64,000 bases of DNA. Origin: Arthrobacter sp. B3I4. Lineage in GTDB: Bacteria; Actinomycetota; Actinomycetes; Actinomycetales; Micrococcaceae. The notes under the pieces were generated by a model. It made no database searches. It was not told the origin of the DNA and worked only from the letters and a program-made list of their open reading frames with translations. Both the position numbers and the translations under genes were made by a program. Shown piece by piece: positions 42,836 through 53,975 of this stretch. Position 1 is the first letter of the stretch; every line of letters begins with the position of its first letter. Location of the stretch: NCBI RefSeq assembly GCF_030816855.1, contig NZ_JAUSYK010000001.1, positions 2,418,001 to 2,482,000 on the forward strand, read 5' to 3'.

Positions 42836-43588
42836 ATGTCTCTTGGAATAGTTTTCCTATCCGAAGTATTCGGCACCGCAATGCTGACCCTGCTGGGTTG
42901 CGGCGTTGTGGCCAACGTGGCGCTCAAGGGCACGAAAGGCAACAACGGCGGGTTCCTGATGGTTACCTGGGGTTGGGGCATTGCCGTCTTCGCCGGTGTC
43001 TTCGTCGCCGCCAAGTCGGGTGCGCACCTGAACCCCGCCGTCACCTTCGGCCTCCTGCTTAACGGCAAGAAGGAGTACGCCCCGGGAGTCCCCGTCGACT
43101 TCGGCTCCACCCTGACTTACTTCGGCGCGGAACTGCTCGGCGCTTTCCTGGGTGCCGTGGTCATGTGGCTTGCCCACAAGCAGCACTTCGATGTCGAGCC
43201 GGAACCGGCCAGCAAGCTGGGCGTCTTCTCCACCGGCCCGGCCATCCGCTCCACGCCGTGGAACCTCATCACGGAGATCGTCGGCACCTTTGTCCTGGTC
43301 TTTGTCATCCTGACCTTCGGCGGGACGCCGTCCGGACTCGGCCCGCTGGCCGTCGCCCTGCTGGTGGTCGGCATCGGCGTTTCCCTCGGCGGCCCCACCG
43401 GTTACGCCATCAACCCGGCCCGTGACCTTGGTCCGCGCATCGCCCACGCCCTGCTGCCGATCAAGGGCAAGGGTTCCTCCGACTGGAGCTACTCCTGGAT
43501 CCCGGTCGTCGGACCGCTGGTCGGCGGCGGTCTCGCCGGCATCGTCGCCGCGATCGTGCCGATCATCGCGACCGCTGCAGCCTCGTAA
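42836..43588 (+). CDS. glpF: MIP-family glycerol uptake facilitator
   Basis: 250 residues, ATG with GAGGAG upstream. Aquaglyceroporin with six transmembrane helices and the two NPA half-helices HLNPAVTF (about residue 63) and AINPARDLGPR (about 191). The Asp after NPAR marks the glycerol-conducting subfamily rather than strict water channels. Hydrophobic segments and length are normal. It passes glycerol to GlpK, encoded 57 bases downstream. Confidence 0.95.
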   Translation: MSLGIVFLSEVFGTAMLTLLGCGVVANVALKGTKGNNGGFLMVTWGWGIAVFAGVFVAAKSGAHLNPAVTFGLLLNGKKEYAPGVPVDFGSTLTYFGAELLGAFLGAVVMWLAHKQHFDVEPEPASKLGVFSTGPAIRSTPWNLITEIVGTFVLVFVILTFGGTPSGLGPLAVALLVVGIGVSLGGPTGYAINPARDLGPRIAHALLPIKGKGSSDWSYSWIPVVGPLVGGGLAGIVAAIVPIIATAAAS

Positions 43589-43645
43589 GAACCACCACCG
43601 TACGCATCACATTCAACCGCTAGGCCAACAGACAAGGACGTCAAC

Positions 43646-45160
43646 GTGAACCAGTATGTAATCGCCATTGACCAGGGAACGACCAGCACCCGCGCCATCG
43701 TGTTCGACCACAGCGGCAACATCGTTTCCTCCGGCCAGATGGAACACGAGCAGATCTTCCCGCAGGCCGGCTGGGTGGAGCACGACCCGGCCGAGATTTG
43801 GAACAACACCCGCGAGGTCATCGCCTCGGCGCTGTCCAAGGCCAACCTCACCCGGCACGACATCGCCGCGGTCGGCATCACCAACCAGCGTGAAACGGCG
43901 GTGGTCTGGGACAAGACCACCGGCAAGGCCGTCTACAACGCAATCGTCTGGCAGGACACCCGCACCCAGTCGATCGTGGACGAACTGGCCAAGGACGGCG
44001 GTCCGGACCGGTTCAAGCAGACGGTCGGCCTGCCGCTCGCGACCTACTTCTCGGGAACGAAGATCAAATGGATCCTCGACAACGTCGAAGGCGCCCGCGC
44101 GAAGGCCGAAGCCGGCGACCTGGTGTTCGGCAACACCGACAGCTGGGTGCTGTGGAACCTGACCGGCGGCACGGACGGGGGCGTGCACGTCACCGACGTG
44201 ACCAACGCGTCCCGGACCATGTTCATGGACCTTGAAACGCTGTCCTGGGACCAGGGGATTCTGGATGCCTTCGGCGTCCCGGCCTCCATGATGCCGGCGA
44301 TCAAGTCGTCCTCCGAGGTGTACGGCAACGTGCACACCTCCCAGCTGCTGCGCGAGGTCCCGGTCGCCGGCATCCTGGGTGACCAGCAGGCGGCCACGTT
44401 CGGCCAGGCTGCGTTCGATACCGGCGAAGCCAAGAACACCTACGGCACGGGCTGCTTCCTTATCTTCAACACCGGTGAGGAGATCGTCCACTCCAAGAAC
44501 GGCCTGCTGACCACGGTCGGGTACAAGCTCGGCGACGCCAAGCCGCATTATGCGCTGGAGGGTTCCATCGCGGTGACCGGTTCGCTGGTGCAGTGGCTGC
44601 GCGACAACCTCAACATGATCAGCAGCGCCCCCGAGGTGGAGCGCCTCGCCGCTTCGGTCGAGGACAACGGCGGGGTGTACATCGTCCCGGCCTTCTCCGG
44701 CCTGTTCGCTCCGTACTGGCGTTCCGATGCCCGCGGCGCGATCGTCGGCCTGACCCGGTTCGTGAACAAGAACCACATCGCCCGCGCGGCGCTGGAGGCC
44801 ACGGCGTTCCAGACCCGCGAGGTGCTCGACGCCGTCAACGCCGACTCGGGTGTGCCGCTGACGGAACTGAAGGTCGACGGCGGCATGGTCGCCAACGACG
44901 CGTTGATGCAGTTCCAGGCGGACATCCTTGGCGTTCCGGTGATCCGGCCGAAGGTCGTCGAGACGACGTCGCTGGGCGCCGCCTACGCGGCAGGCCTCGC
45001 CGTCGGCTTCTGGAAGGATCTCGGCGAGTGCTCCGCCAACTGGTCCGAGGACAAGCGCTGGGAGCCGCAGATGGATGAGGCCGAGCGGGATCGCCAGATG
45101 CGTCTCTGGAAGAAGGCCGTCACCAAGTCCATGGACTGGGTCGACGAGGACGTGAAGTAA
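43646..45160 (+). CDS. glpK: glycerol kinase
   Basis: 504 residues, GTG start with AAGGAC upstream. FGGY kinase that traps glycerol as glycerol 3-phosphate. N-terminal [20 protein letters not shown], substrate-binding [14 protein letters not shown] and ADC-like WQDTRT are present, as are [14 protein letters not shown] and the C-terminal FGGY signature [18 protein letters not shown]. The [10 protein letters not shown] region matches the loop carrying the PTS-phosphorylated His in Gram-positive enzymes, except that the His position must be checked by alignment. A nested hairpin follows. Confidence 0.96.
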   Translation: MNQYVIAIDQGTTSTRAIVFDHSGNIVSSGQMEHEQIFPQAGWVEHDPAEIWNNTREVIASALSKANLTRHDIAAVGITNQRETAVVWDKTTGKAVYNAIVWQDTRTQSIVDELAKDGGPDRFKQTVGLPLATYFSGTKIKWILDNVEGARAKAEAGDLVFGNTDSWVLWNLTGGTDGGVHVTDVTNASRTMFMDLETLSWDQGILDAFGVPASMMPAIKSSSEVYGNVHTSQLLREVPVAGILGDQQAATFGQAAFDTGEAKNTYGTGCFLIFNTGEEIVHSKNGLLTTVGYKLGDAKPHYALEGSIAVTGSLVQWLRDNLNMISSAPEVERLAASVEDNGGVYIVPAFSGLFAPYWRSDARGAIVGLTRFVNKNHIARAALEATAFQTREVLDAVNADSGVPLTELKVDGGMVANDALMQFQADILGVPVIRPKVVETTSLGAAYAAGLAVGFWKDLGECSANWSEDKRWEPQMDEAERDRQMRLWKKAVTKSMDWVDEDVK

Positions 45161-45175
45161 GTTCCAGCCTCTGTC

Positions 45176-45302
45176 GAGGGAGGCCGCACCCGCCCCGCCC
45201 GTCCCCTGCTGCTCCCTGACACTCGCAAGCTCGTGTCGGGGCCCTCGCAGCAGGGGGCCCCTCGCGGTGCCCACCACACCATGGCGGGGTGCGGCCTCCC
45301 TC
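45176..45302 (+). terminator. nested multi-stem hairpin after glpK
   Basis: The outer stem pairs GAGGGAGGCCGCACCCGCC (45176-45194) with GGCGGGGTGCGGCCTCCCTC (45283-45302), one base bulged. Inside it, CCCCTGCTGC pairs with GCAGCAGGGG, and inside that CCCTGACAC pairs with GTGTCGGGG around CAAGCT. The whole 127-base block is self-complementary at three levels. It lies 15 bases after the glpK stop and about 80 bases before the leuS leader. Termination or insulation of the glp operon is the simplest role; a structured RNA cannot be excluded. Confidence 0.6.
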
Positions 45303-45368
45303 TCCATTGCGTCCGTACTCCAGCCGCTCGGATCGACGTGGTTCGGATTGGGCGGGGTGTGGGTGCGC

Positions 45369-45374
45369 TAAAGT
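45369..45374 (+). promoter_or_regulatory. -10 box of the leuS leader transcript
   Basis: TAAAGT lies seven bases before the ATG of the Leu-rich leader peptide, so transcription would start at or close to that A and the peptide would be translated from a leaderless RNA. The -35 region (about GGATTG, 45345-45350) is weak. Confidence 0.5.
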
Positions 45375-45380
45375 AGTCGT

Positions 45381-45407
45381 ATGCGCGCGATCCTTCTGCT
45401 TAGCTAG
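45381..45407 (+). CDS. leuS leader peptide (MRAILLLS)
   Basis: Eight codons, ATG CGC GCG ATC CTT CTG CTT AGC then TAG. Three consecutive leucine codons, two of them CTT, which is rare in this GC-rich genome, are typical of attenuation peptides: low charged tRNA-Leu stalls the ribosome here. A terminator hairpin follows 41 bases after the stop and leuS starts 162 bases after it. No Shine-Dalgarno is present; the -10 spacing suggests a leaderless start. Confidence 0.75.
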   Translation: MRAILLLS

Positions 45408-45447
45408 CCGCCCGGCATCCCGGCGACAACCCGGATTGCCGAGCGGC

Positions 45448-45471
45448 AGCCCCTCCGTGTGAGGGGCTTTT
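45448..45471 (+). terminator. attenuator terminator upstream of leuS
   Basis: Stem AGCCCCTC / GAGGGGCT, loop CGTGT, followed by TTTTGTGTG: a textbook intrinsic terminator inside the leuS leader. A second hairpin just upstream pairs CCGCCCGGC (about 45408-45416) with GCCGAGCGG (about 45438-45446) with one mismatch. It could be the pause or competing structure whose state depends on ribosome position at the Leu codons. Confidence 0.75.
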
Positions 45472-45568
45472 GTGTGTCCGGGCCAGTTGCCGGGGCAGCA
45501 GCAGGGGACCAAGGGACCAGGCGGGACAGCCTGATCCGACCAGATTGAAAGAACAGAAGAGGCCAGCA

Positions 45569-48098
<2,530 letters not shown>

Positions 48099-48131
48099 CC
48101 GATACGGGACATTTCCGACCTAGTCGTTAAC

Positions 48132-48159
48132 CCGGCCGCCGGCACCAGCCGGCGGCCGG
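48132..48159 (+). terminator. GC-rich hairpin between leuS and degV
   Basis: Perfect 11-bp stem CCGGCCGCCGG / CCGGCGGCCGG with loop CACCAG, 34 bases after leuS. No T run follows. It may terminate leuS or only pause polymerase, because degV starts 22 bases later with its own AGGAGG. Confidence 0.55.
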
Positions 48160-48181
48160 AACTCTTCCCAGGAGGTGCGCC

Positions 48182-49207
48182 GTGCCCGACCGTGAGCCTC
48201 CGGGCTGGCCATGGCTGCGTGAGCGGCTTACACGGCTGCGTCAGGCCACCCGGCCCGGTGCGGTGCCGGAGCCGATGCCTGCGGCCGCCGCCAGGACAGC
48301 GGTGGTCACCGATTCCGCGGCCGCGCTGCCCGCGGAGTGGGTGCGCGACTTTACCGCCGACGGCCGCCTGGCCGTGGTCCCGATGCCCGTCATGGTCGGC
48401 GACGAGATCTACGGCGAGGGTGAGGACGACATCGCCGAGACCATCGCCGTGGCCCTGGCCAGCGGCGTTCCGGTCCGGACGTCCAGGCCCTCGCCCGGGC
48501 AGTTCGAACAGGCCTATCTCGCGGCGGCGGCGCGGGGGTTTGAGTCAATCGTCTCGGTCCACATCTCCGCAGAACTCTCCGGCACTGCGGATTCCGCCCG
48601 GCTCGCCGCAGCCCGGGTCGGGATCCCGGTGGAAGTTCTCGACTCCCGCACCGTCGGAATGGCCCAGGGCATGGGCGTGCAGAGCGCCGTCGTGGCAGCA
48701 GCCGACGGTCGGAGCGCGGCGGAGGTCCGGAGCTTCGCGCAGGAAAGGCTGGCCCGGACCAAGGTCTACTTCTATGTGCCCAGCCTCGAGCAACTGCGCC
48801 GCGGCGGACGAATCGGTGCCGCCGCGTCGCTGTGGGGCACGATGTTCTCGATCAAGCCGATCCTGGCCGTCGACGACGGCAAAGTTGTGCCGCTGGAAAA
48901 GGTCCGTTCGGCCGCCCGGGCCATTGCGAGGCTGGAGGAAATTGCCGTGGCGGATGCGCTGTCCCGCCCCGACGGGGAAGCTCGGGTCGCCGTTCACCAC
49001 TTTGGCAACCCCGCCGAGGCAGAGCAGCTGGCGGCCCGTCTGGGTCGGCTGCTGCCCGGCTGCCCGCCCGCACAGATCAGTTCGCTGCCGGCCGTGCTTG
49101 CCGCCCACGCTGGGCTCGGGGTACTGGCCGTGATCGTGGGGGAGAGCAGTACCCCGCTTTCCGTGATTGCGGGGACGGCCGGGAGCCCCGGGACTCTTTC
49201 CACCTAG
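48182..49207 (+). CDS. DegV family protein (fatty-acid binding)
   Basis: 341 residues, GTG start with AGGAGG at six bases. DegV-like proteins bind a fatty acid between two domains and, as FakB, hand it to the kinase FakA. The signature VVTDSAAALPAEW is at residues 40-52, VRTSRPSPGQFEQAY holds the TSxPs motif, and FESIVSVHISAELSGTADSA and YVPSLEQLRRGGRIG complete the fold. The first 38 residues are an Arg-rich extension. No FakA is in view. The 3' end has a 15-bp repeat carrying three successive TAG stops (49193-49237). Confidence 0.9.
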   Translation: MPDREPPGWPWLRERLTRLRQATRPGAVPEPMPAAAARTAVVTDSAAALPAEWVRDFTADGRLAVVPMPVMVGDEIYGEGEDDIAETIAVALASGVPVRTSRPSPGQFEQAYLAAAARGFESIVSVHISAELSGTADSARLAAARVGIPVEVLDSRTVGMAQGMGVQSAVVAAADGRSAAEVRSFAQERLARTKVYFYVPSLEQLRRGGRIGAAASLWGTMFSIKPILAVDDGKVVPLEKVRSAARAIARLEEIAVADALSRPDGEARVAVHHFGNPAEAEQLAARLGRLLPGCPPAQISSLPAVLAAHAGLGVLAVIVGESSTPLSVIAGTAGSPGTLST

Positions 49208-49237
49208 GAGCTTTCCACCTAGCAGCTTTCCACATAG
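49193..49237 (+). repeat. 15-bp tandem triplication spanning the degV stop
   Basis: ACTCTTTCCACCTAG, GAGCTTTCCACCTAG and CAGCTTTCCACATAG are consecutive; the first contains the degV stop codon at 49205-49207. Each later copy repeats an in-frame TAG. Confidence 0.85.
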
Positions 49238-49286
49238 TCGTTCCGGCGCCTGTGCGGGCCCCGGCCGTGTTCCTACGGTTGGAGGT

Positions 49287-50276
49287 ATGCCGCGACGACC
49301 CTTGGAACCCCGTGCCCGCAGCCAAACCGCCGTGGCGCGGCACCGCTGGGCGGCCAGCCTCGGTCCGAGTGATGACCAGCTCCTCGCTGCACCGCTGGCG
49401 GAGCCGCTGCCGGACGGGCTGGAGGAGGGCCGGGGGCAAAACAGGCCACCGCCCCAGGCGCAGCTGCGTGGGGTGCCTTCCACTGAAGGCCGGACTCCTG
49501 CCCCCGCCGTGTTCAGGTGGCGCACCGGCCGAGCTTCCGCCCTTCTACTCGTGGTGGTCGCCGTGCTGCTGGGCGGTTGGTTCTGGTGGCAGGCGGCCGA
49601 CGGCGCTCCGCGCGTCAAGCCTCTCGACCGGCCAGCCGCGGCTACGCCGACCGGCACAAGGGCAACCGACGCAACTGACCTCGGCTCTGCCGGTTCAGGG
49701 GCAGCGGAAGGCGCTGCGGCGGGTGCTGTCGATGCGGGTGCCACAGGGACGGGCACCGCAACAGCCGGCATCATTGTCGTCCACGTGGCGGGGGCGGTGG
49801 CCAGCCCGGGCGTGGTGGAGCTGCCCGCCGGAAGCCGGCTGCACCAGGCCGTCGAGGCAGCCGGCGGAAGTACCGTCGCCGCTGACCTGGACCGGCTGAA
49901 CCTCGCCGCGGTGCTGGAGGACGGGCAGAAGATCCTGGTTCAAGAACGCGGAAGCCCGGACGCCGCGGACCCGGCCAGTCCTTCCGGTGGTTCGGCGGTT
50001 AGCGGTTCCGCCGGGTCCGGTGGAGCCGGGCAGGGTGGGTCCGAGTCCGATGGAGCCGGGTCAGGCCGGTCAGGCACGCCGACCCAAAAGGTTAACCTAA
50101 ACACTGCAGACGCCGAGGAGCTGGCCACGTTGCCGCGGGTTGGTCCGATCCTCGCCCAGCGCATCGTGGACTGGCGAAAGCAGCACGGCAGGTTCGGGAG
50201 CGTGCAGGAGCTCGATGCCGTGGAAGGCGTCGGCCCCAAGCTCCTGGAGACACTGCTGCCGCTGGTCAGCGTCTGA
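49287..50276 (+). CDS. comEA: ComEA-like helix-hairpin-helix DNA-binding protein
   Basis: 329 residues, ATG just after TTGGAGGT. A cytoplasmic basic N terminus, one transmembrane helix (about residues 76-96, ASALLLVVVAVLLGGWFWWQ), a low-complexity linker, then an SLBB domain (IVVHVAGAVASPGVVELPAG) and a Gly/Ser-rich spacer. The C-terminal tandem HhH is VNLNTADAEELATLPRVGPI with LDAVEGVGPKLLETLLPLVS. ComEA binds incoming double-stranded DNA outside the membrane for transformation. comEC follows after 31 bases; no comEB or pilus genes are in this window. Confidence 0.92.
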   Translation: MPRRPLEPRARSQTAVARHRWAASLGPSDDQLLAAPLAEPLPDGLEEGRGQNRPPPQAQLRGVPSTEGRTPAPAVFRWRTGRASALLLVVVAVLLGGWFWWQAADGAPRVKPLDRPAAATPTGTRATDATDLGSAGSGAAEGAAAGAVDAGATGTGTATAGIIVVHVAGAVASPGVVELPAGSRLHQAVEAAGGSTVAADLDRLNLAAVLEDGQKILVQERGSPDAADPASPSGGSAVSGSAGSGGAGQGGSESDGAGSGRSGTPTQKVNLNTADAEELATLPRVGPILAQRIVDWRKQHGRFGSVQELDAVEGVGPKLLETLLPLVSV

Positions 50277-50307
50277 TGCGGACCTCCGAGAGGGGTGGCC
50301 GTCAGTG

Positions 50308-52434
50308 ATGGCCGGTGAACAGGTGCAGCCGCGCCGCTGGCAATCCCTGCGTGACGCTGCCGCAGCGAGTGTGGCCCAGGGCACCGGCGAGCGGCAAGGT
50401 GCCGCGGGACCCGCTCTTGCGGGACTGCCTGCCGCTGCTCGGCCCGTTGCGGCCCCGCCCGAGGCGGCCGTCACGGGCCTCACTCGGCGGTTCGCGGCGT
50501 TGCGTGGCCGGTTGGAAGATGCGCGGCTGGCAGTTGTCCAGCGGCGGTCAACCGGGGCCAGAAAACGGCGCCCCGGCCAAAGTCCGGAGCGGCGTCACCG
50601 CACTGACCTGCGGCTGGTACCCGCTGCGCTGCTGGTGTGGGGAACTGCCCTGGCCACCGGCTGGCTTGAGCCGGTGGCCATCGCCGTGCTGTGCGTGGGA
50701 CTGGCCGCCGCGGCCGTGCTGTTGTTACTGCCGTTTCGCCAATCCCGCGCTGCCGGCAGGGGCGGAAGAGGCGGGAAGGGCGTCGGCAACCGCACTGCCG
50801 GCAGGGGCGGGAAGGGGACGGTCCGAAGCTTTCGGGCCACTTTGGCGACCGCCCTCGTGCTGTCCGTGGCCGCAGCCGCGCACGCCGCGGTGGCATCGGC
50901 ACAGCGGCACGACGACGCGCTCGTCCAAGCCGTCACCAACCGCGCGTCCGTGGTCGCAGAGGTGGAAGTCGAAGATCAGCCGAGACAGCTCGCCGTACCG
51001 GGCCGCTCCGGCGAACCGGACCGCTGGGCGGTTCCTGCCGTCCTCCAGGTCCTGGTCTTTGACGGCCGCCGGGTGGAGGCCCGTGCCGCCATCCTCGTGC
51101 TCGGCGGGGCGGAATGGGGCGGCGCCGAAGCCGGTGAACGGTTCCGCATCGCGGGCCGGCTGAAGCCGGCCGCCGCAGGGGAAGCGGAAGCCGCAATGCT
51201 CTCGGTAACTGCCAACCCGGTACGGTTGTCGGTGAAGAACGGACGCGAACCGGAGTGGAGCCCGGACTGGGAGTCGGGCCGGGATTCCGGCAGCCAGCTG
51301 GCCCCGGGGAAGCTCCGCAGCAGCTTCGCCGCAGCTGCCGAAGCATTGCCAGGTGATGCCCGCGGCCTGCTCCCGGGCATGGTCACCGGCGACACCGCCG
51401 CACTTGACCCCGAGCTTGCGGCCGCCATGAGAGTTGTCGGCATGACGCATCTGACGGCAGTGAGCGGAGCCAACTGCAGCTTGGTACTTGGGGCATTGCT
51501 GCTGGCCGCCCGCTCGCTGCGGCTGCCCCGTCCGGTGGCCGCCGTACTAGCCCTCGCAGGACTGGGGCTGTTCGTCCTGATGGTCGGCCCGGAACCCAGT
51601 GTGCTCCGGGCCGCGTGCATGGGCGCGATCGGACTTTCCGCGCTCACCGCCGGCCGGTCAGGGCGGGGGCTCAGCCTGCTCTGCGTGACATCGATCGGAT
51701 TGTTGCTGGCGGACCCCGCACTGGCGGCCGACTTCGGCTTCTTGCTCTCGGTGCTGGCCACGCTCGGCATCATCGTGGCCGGCAGACCGATCATGGAATG
51801 GCTGCCCGCCGTCGTGCCCCGTGCGGTAGCCGCGGCCTTGGCCGTGCCACTGTCCGCCCAGGTGTTCTGCGGGCCGGTGATCGTGCTGCTCCAGCCGCAG
51901 TTCTCCAGCTACTCGCTGGCGGCGAATCTGGCTTCCGGTGCACTGGTGGCGCCGGTGACCCTGCTGGGCACCCTCGCGGTACCGCTCGTGCCATGGGCGC
52001 CGGCCCTCGCCGCAGTACCGGTCACCACGGCGGGCGCCTTTGCGTCGGGGGTGGCCGGTATCGCCCGCTATTTCGCGGCGTTGCCCGGCGCGGCCCTTCC
52101 GTGGCCCGAAGGTGCCGTCGGCGCCGTGACCATGGCTGTGTTCTCAGCGCTCACCCTGGCGGCGGTCTGGCTCGCCACCCACCGGGCTGCAGCCTGGGAC
52201 AGGGCCTTGGAACTGCACGCCGGGACGACACGCCGGCTGGATGCCATGCTGGACCGTGGTATCCGCCGTACGGACAGGGAACCGGCACCAAGCCGACGTG
52301 GCTTGGTGGACCGATCCCGCCGTGGCAGGCTTAGAGTCTGCAAACCAACTTTCCGGAGGAACCACCAGTGGCTGCTGCCCAACCCCAACGCACCAGGACC
52401 ACGGCGACGAACACCGCCACCTGGCGCGACGTGA
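50308..52434 (+). CDS. comEC: ComEC/Rec2-family DNA uptake channel protein
   Basis: 708 residues from ATG 50308 (the GTG one codon earlier is also possible). A polytopic membrane protein that carries single-stranded DNA across the membrane. A basic N terminus of about 100 residues precedes the DUF4131/OB region, then the competence domain with MRVVGMTHLTAVSGANCSLV, ARSLRLPRPVAAV and about ten hydrophobic segments. The metallo-beta-lactamase domain found at the C terminus of many ComEC proteins is absent, as in several actinobacteria. The last 22 residues overlap the start of holA by 67 bases and read as non-conserved basic sequence. Confidence 0.9.
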   Translation: MAGEQVQPRRWQSLRDAAAASVAQGTGERQGAAGPALAGLPAAARPVAAPPEAAVTGLTRRFAALRGRLEDARLAVVQRRSTGARKRRPGQSPERRHRTDLRLVPAALLVWGTALATGWLEPVAIAVLCVGLAAAAVLLLLPFRQSRAAGRGGRGGKGVGNRTAGRGGKGTVRSFRATLATALVLSVAAAAHAAVASAQRHDDALVQAVTNRASVVAEVEVEDQPRQLAVPGRSGEPDRWAVPAVLQVLVFDGRRVEARAAILVLGGAEWGGAEAGERFRIAGRLKPAAAGEAEAAMLSVTANPVRLSVKNGREPEWSPDWESGRDSGSQLAPGKLRSSFAAAAEALPGDARGLLPGMVTGDTAALDPELAAAMRVVGMTHLTAVSGANCSLVLGALLLAARSLRLPRPVAAVLALAGLGLFVLMVGPEPSVLRAACMGAIGLSALTAGRSGRGLSLLCVTSIGLLLADPALAADFGFLLSVLATLGIIVAGRPIMEWLPAVVPRAVAAALAVPLSAQVFCGPVIVLLQPQFSSYSLAANLASGALVAPVTLLGTLAVPLVPWAPALAAVPVTTAGAFASGVAGIARYFAALPGAALPWPEGAVGAVTMAVFSALTLAAVWLATHRAAAWDRALELHAGTTRRLDAMLDRGIRRTDREPAPSRRGLVDRSRRGRLRVCKPTFRRNHQWLLPNPNAPGPRRRTPPPGAT

Positions 52435-53381
52435 CACCGGCACCGGTGGTGCTGGTGGGTGGCCCCGAGGACTACCTCGGCTCCCGCGCCATGGACCGGA
52501 TCCGCAGCCAGGTCCGCGCCGCGGCCCCCGACGTCGAAGTCACCCGGCTCAACGCCGGCAGTTACGAACCCGGCACGCTGGCGATGAACGTCAGCCCGTC
52601 CCTCTTCGGCGAGCAGAAGCTGATCGAAGTGGACGGCGTGGAAGCCATGAACGACGCCTTCCTCGCCGACGCCCTGAAGTACCTGACCCATCCCGAGGCA
52701 GACGCGATCCTGGTGCTGCGGCACGGCGGGGGAGTGCGGGGCAAGAAACTCCTCGACGCGATCAAGGCCGGCGGCTTCCCCGTAGTGGACTGCCAGCCGC
52801 TGAAGAAGGACGCGGACAAAGCCGCCTTCGTCACCACCGAGTTCAAGGCAGCGTCCCGGCGGATCGAGCCGGAGGCCGTGCATGCCCTGGTCAACGCCGT
52901 CGGTGCCCAGCTGGCCGAACTCGCGGCGGCCTGCAGCCAGTTGATTTCCGACGCGACGGCGGCGGTGGATGTGGACATGGTGGACCGCTACTACGGCGGC
53001 CGGGTGGAAGCCACAGGCTTCAAGGTGGCGGACGCGGCGATGGCCGGCAACGCGCCGCTGGCCCTTTCCACCCTGCGCCATGCGCTGGACACCGGTGCCG
53101 ACCCCGTGCCGATCGTGGCAGCGCTGGCAGCGAAGCTGCGGTCCCTGGCCAAGGTGGCGGGCGCCCAGGGCTCATCGGCGCAGATTGCCAAGCAGCTCGG
53201 CATGCAGCCCTGGCTTGTCGAGCAGGCGCAACGCGACGTCCGGCGCTGGACTCCGGAGGGCCTCGTCAGGTCCATCCAGGTCACGGCGGAGGCGGACGCG
53301 CAGGTCAAGGGGCTCTCGCGCGACCCGGTCTACGCCGTCGAGCACGCGGTGACCGTGATCGCCGGCTCCGCCCGGCGCTGA
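52368..53381 (+). CDS. holA: DNA polymerase III subunit delta
   Basis: 337 residues from GTG 52368, with GGAGGAA nine bases upstream, inside the 3' end of comEC. Delta is the wrench of the clamp loader that opens the beta ring. The fold is recognised from VVLVGGPEDYLGSRAMDRIR (domain I), the hydrophobic clamp-binding segment MNVSPSLFGEQKLIEVDGVE, and the C-terminal helical collar LAAKLRSLAKVAGAQGSSAQ with PWLVEQAQRDVRRW. Walker motifs are absent, as normal for delta. holA next to comEC and rpsT is the usual order in Gram-positive bacteria. Confidence 0.92.
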   Translation: MAAAQPQRTRTTATNTATWRDVTPAPVVLVGGPEDYLGSRAMDRIRSQVRAAAPDVEVTRLNAGSYEPGTLAMNVSPSLFGEQKLIEVDGVEAMNDAFLADALKYLTHPEADAILVLRHGGGVRGKKLLDAIKAGGFPVVDCQPLKKDADKAAFVTTEFKAASRRIEPEAVHALVNAVGAQLAELAAACSQLISDATAAVDVDMVDRYYGGRVEATGFKVADAAMAGNAPLALSTLRHALDTGADPVPIVAALAAKLRSLAKVAGAQGSSAQIAKQLGMQPWLVEQAQRDVRRWTPEGLVRSIQVTAEADAQVKGLSRDPVYAVEHAVTVIAGSARR

Positions 53382-53476
53382 GCGTACCCCGGAAACAGCT
53401 CGGGCGCTGAGTGTGGCCCGGCACCGAGGCGGCCCGGGCAACGGTGGGCGGCGCTGGTCCGGCGGTGTTAACTGGC

Positions 53477-53507
53477 TGTGGCCGGCACCCGAGGGGTGCC
53501 GGCCACA
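53477..53507. terminator. bidirectional terminator between holA and rpsT
   Basis: Perfect 14-bp stem TGTGGCCGGCACCC / GGGTGCCGGCCACA with a 3-base loop, between the convergent genes. A smaller palindrome AGTTCAGTTGAACT (53514-53527) follows next to the rpsT stop. Neither has a strong T tail. Confidence 0.7.
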
Positions 53508-53535
53508 ATCGTCAGTTCAGTTGAACTGGAAAACC

Positions 53536-53796
53536 TTAGAGTGCGTTGACCTTCTTGGAGATCGCGGACTTGCGGTTTGCAGCGTTGTTCTTGTGCAGAA
53601 CACCCTTGCTGACAGCCTTGTCCAGCTTGCGGCTGGCAGAAACCAGTGCAGCAGCAGCGGCATCCTTGTCGGTGGACGCAACTGCGGTATTGACGGCGCG
53701 GATGGCCGTCTTCAGCTCGGACTTTACTGCGTTGTTGCGCAGGCGAGCCTTTTCGTTGGTCAGGATGCGCTTCTTCTGGGACTTGATATTAGCCAC
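53536..53796 (-). CDS. rpsT: 30S ribosomal protein S20
   Basis: 86 residues, GTG start (minus strand) with AAGAGAG upstream. S20 binds the 5' domain and helix 44 of 16S rRNA. The sequence [20 protein letters not shown] and the Lys-rich [20 protein letters not shown] are diagnostic. Codon choice is more restricted than in neighbours, fitting high expression. It is transcribed against holA and away from lepA. Confidence 0.97.
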   Translation of the reverse strand: MANIKSQKKRILTNEKARLRNNAVKSELKTAIRAVNTAVASTDKDAAAAALVSASRKLDKAVSKGVLHKNNAANRKSAISKKVNAL

Positions 53797-53975
53797 GTGT
53801 GAACTCTCTTTTTCAATGCGGAAAATGGTCTAGAGGGCTTTCAGATTGGCCATTGACTGAGCGGCGTGGGGATACCTATGGCGACCAACCATCTGTGGCC
53901 GTCGACCTGCACGGACACACAGCTGTCAATAATAGCAGAACCGCACTTGAGATGGCGATTGGGCGCCGTCGAAGG

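Noticed and set aside
43613..45307. 564-residue minus-strand ORF opposite glpK
   Set aside because: Antisense shadow of a strongly supported gene.
45303..45568. T-box riboswitch in front of leuS
   Set aside because: No T-box sequence or Stem I motifs are seen; a short Leu-rich ORF and a simple terminator explain the leader better.
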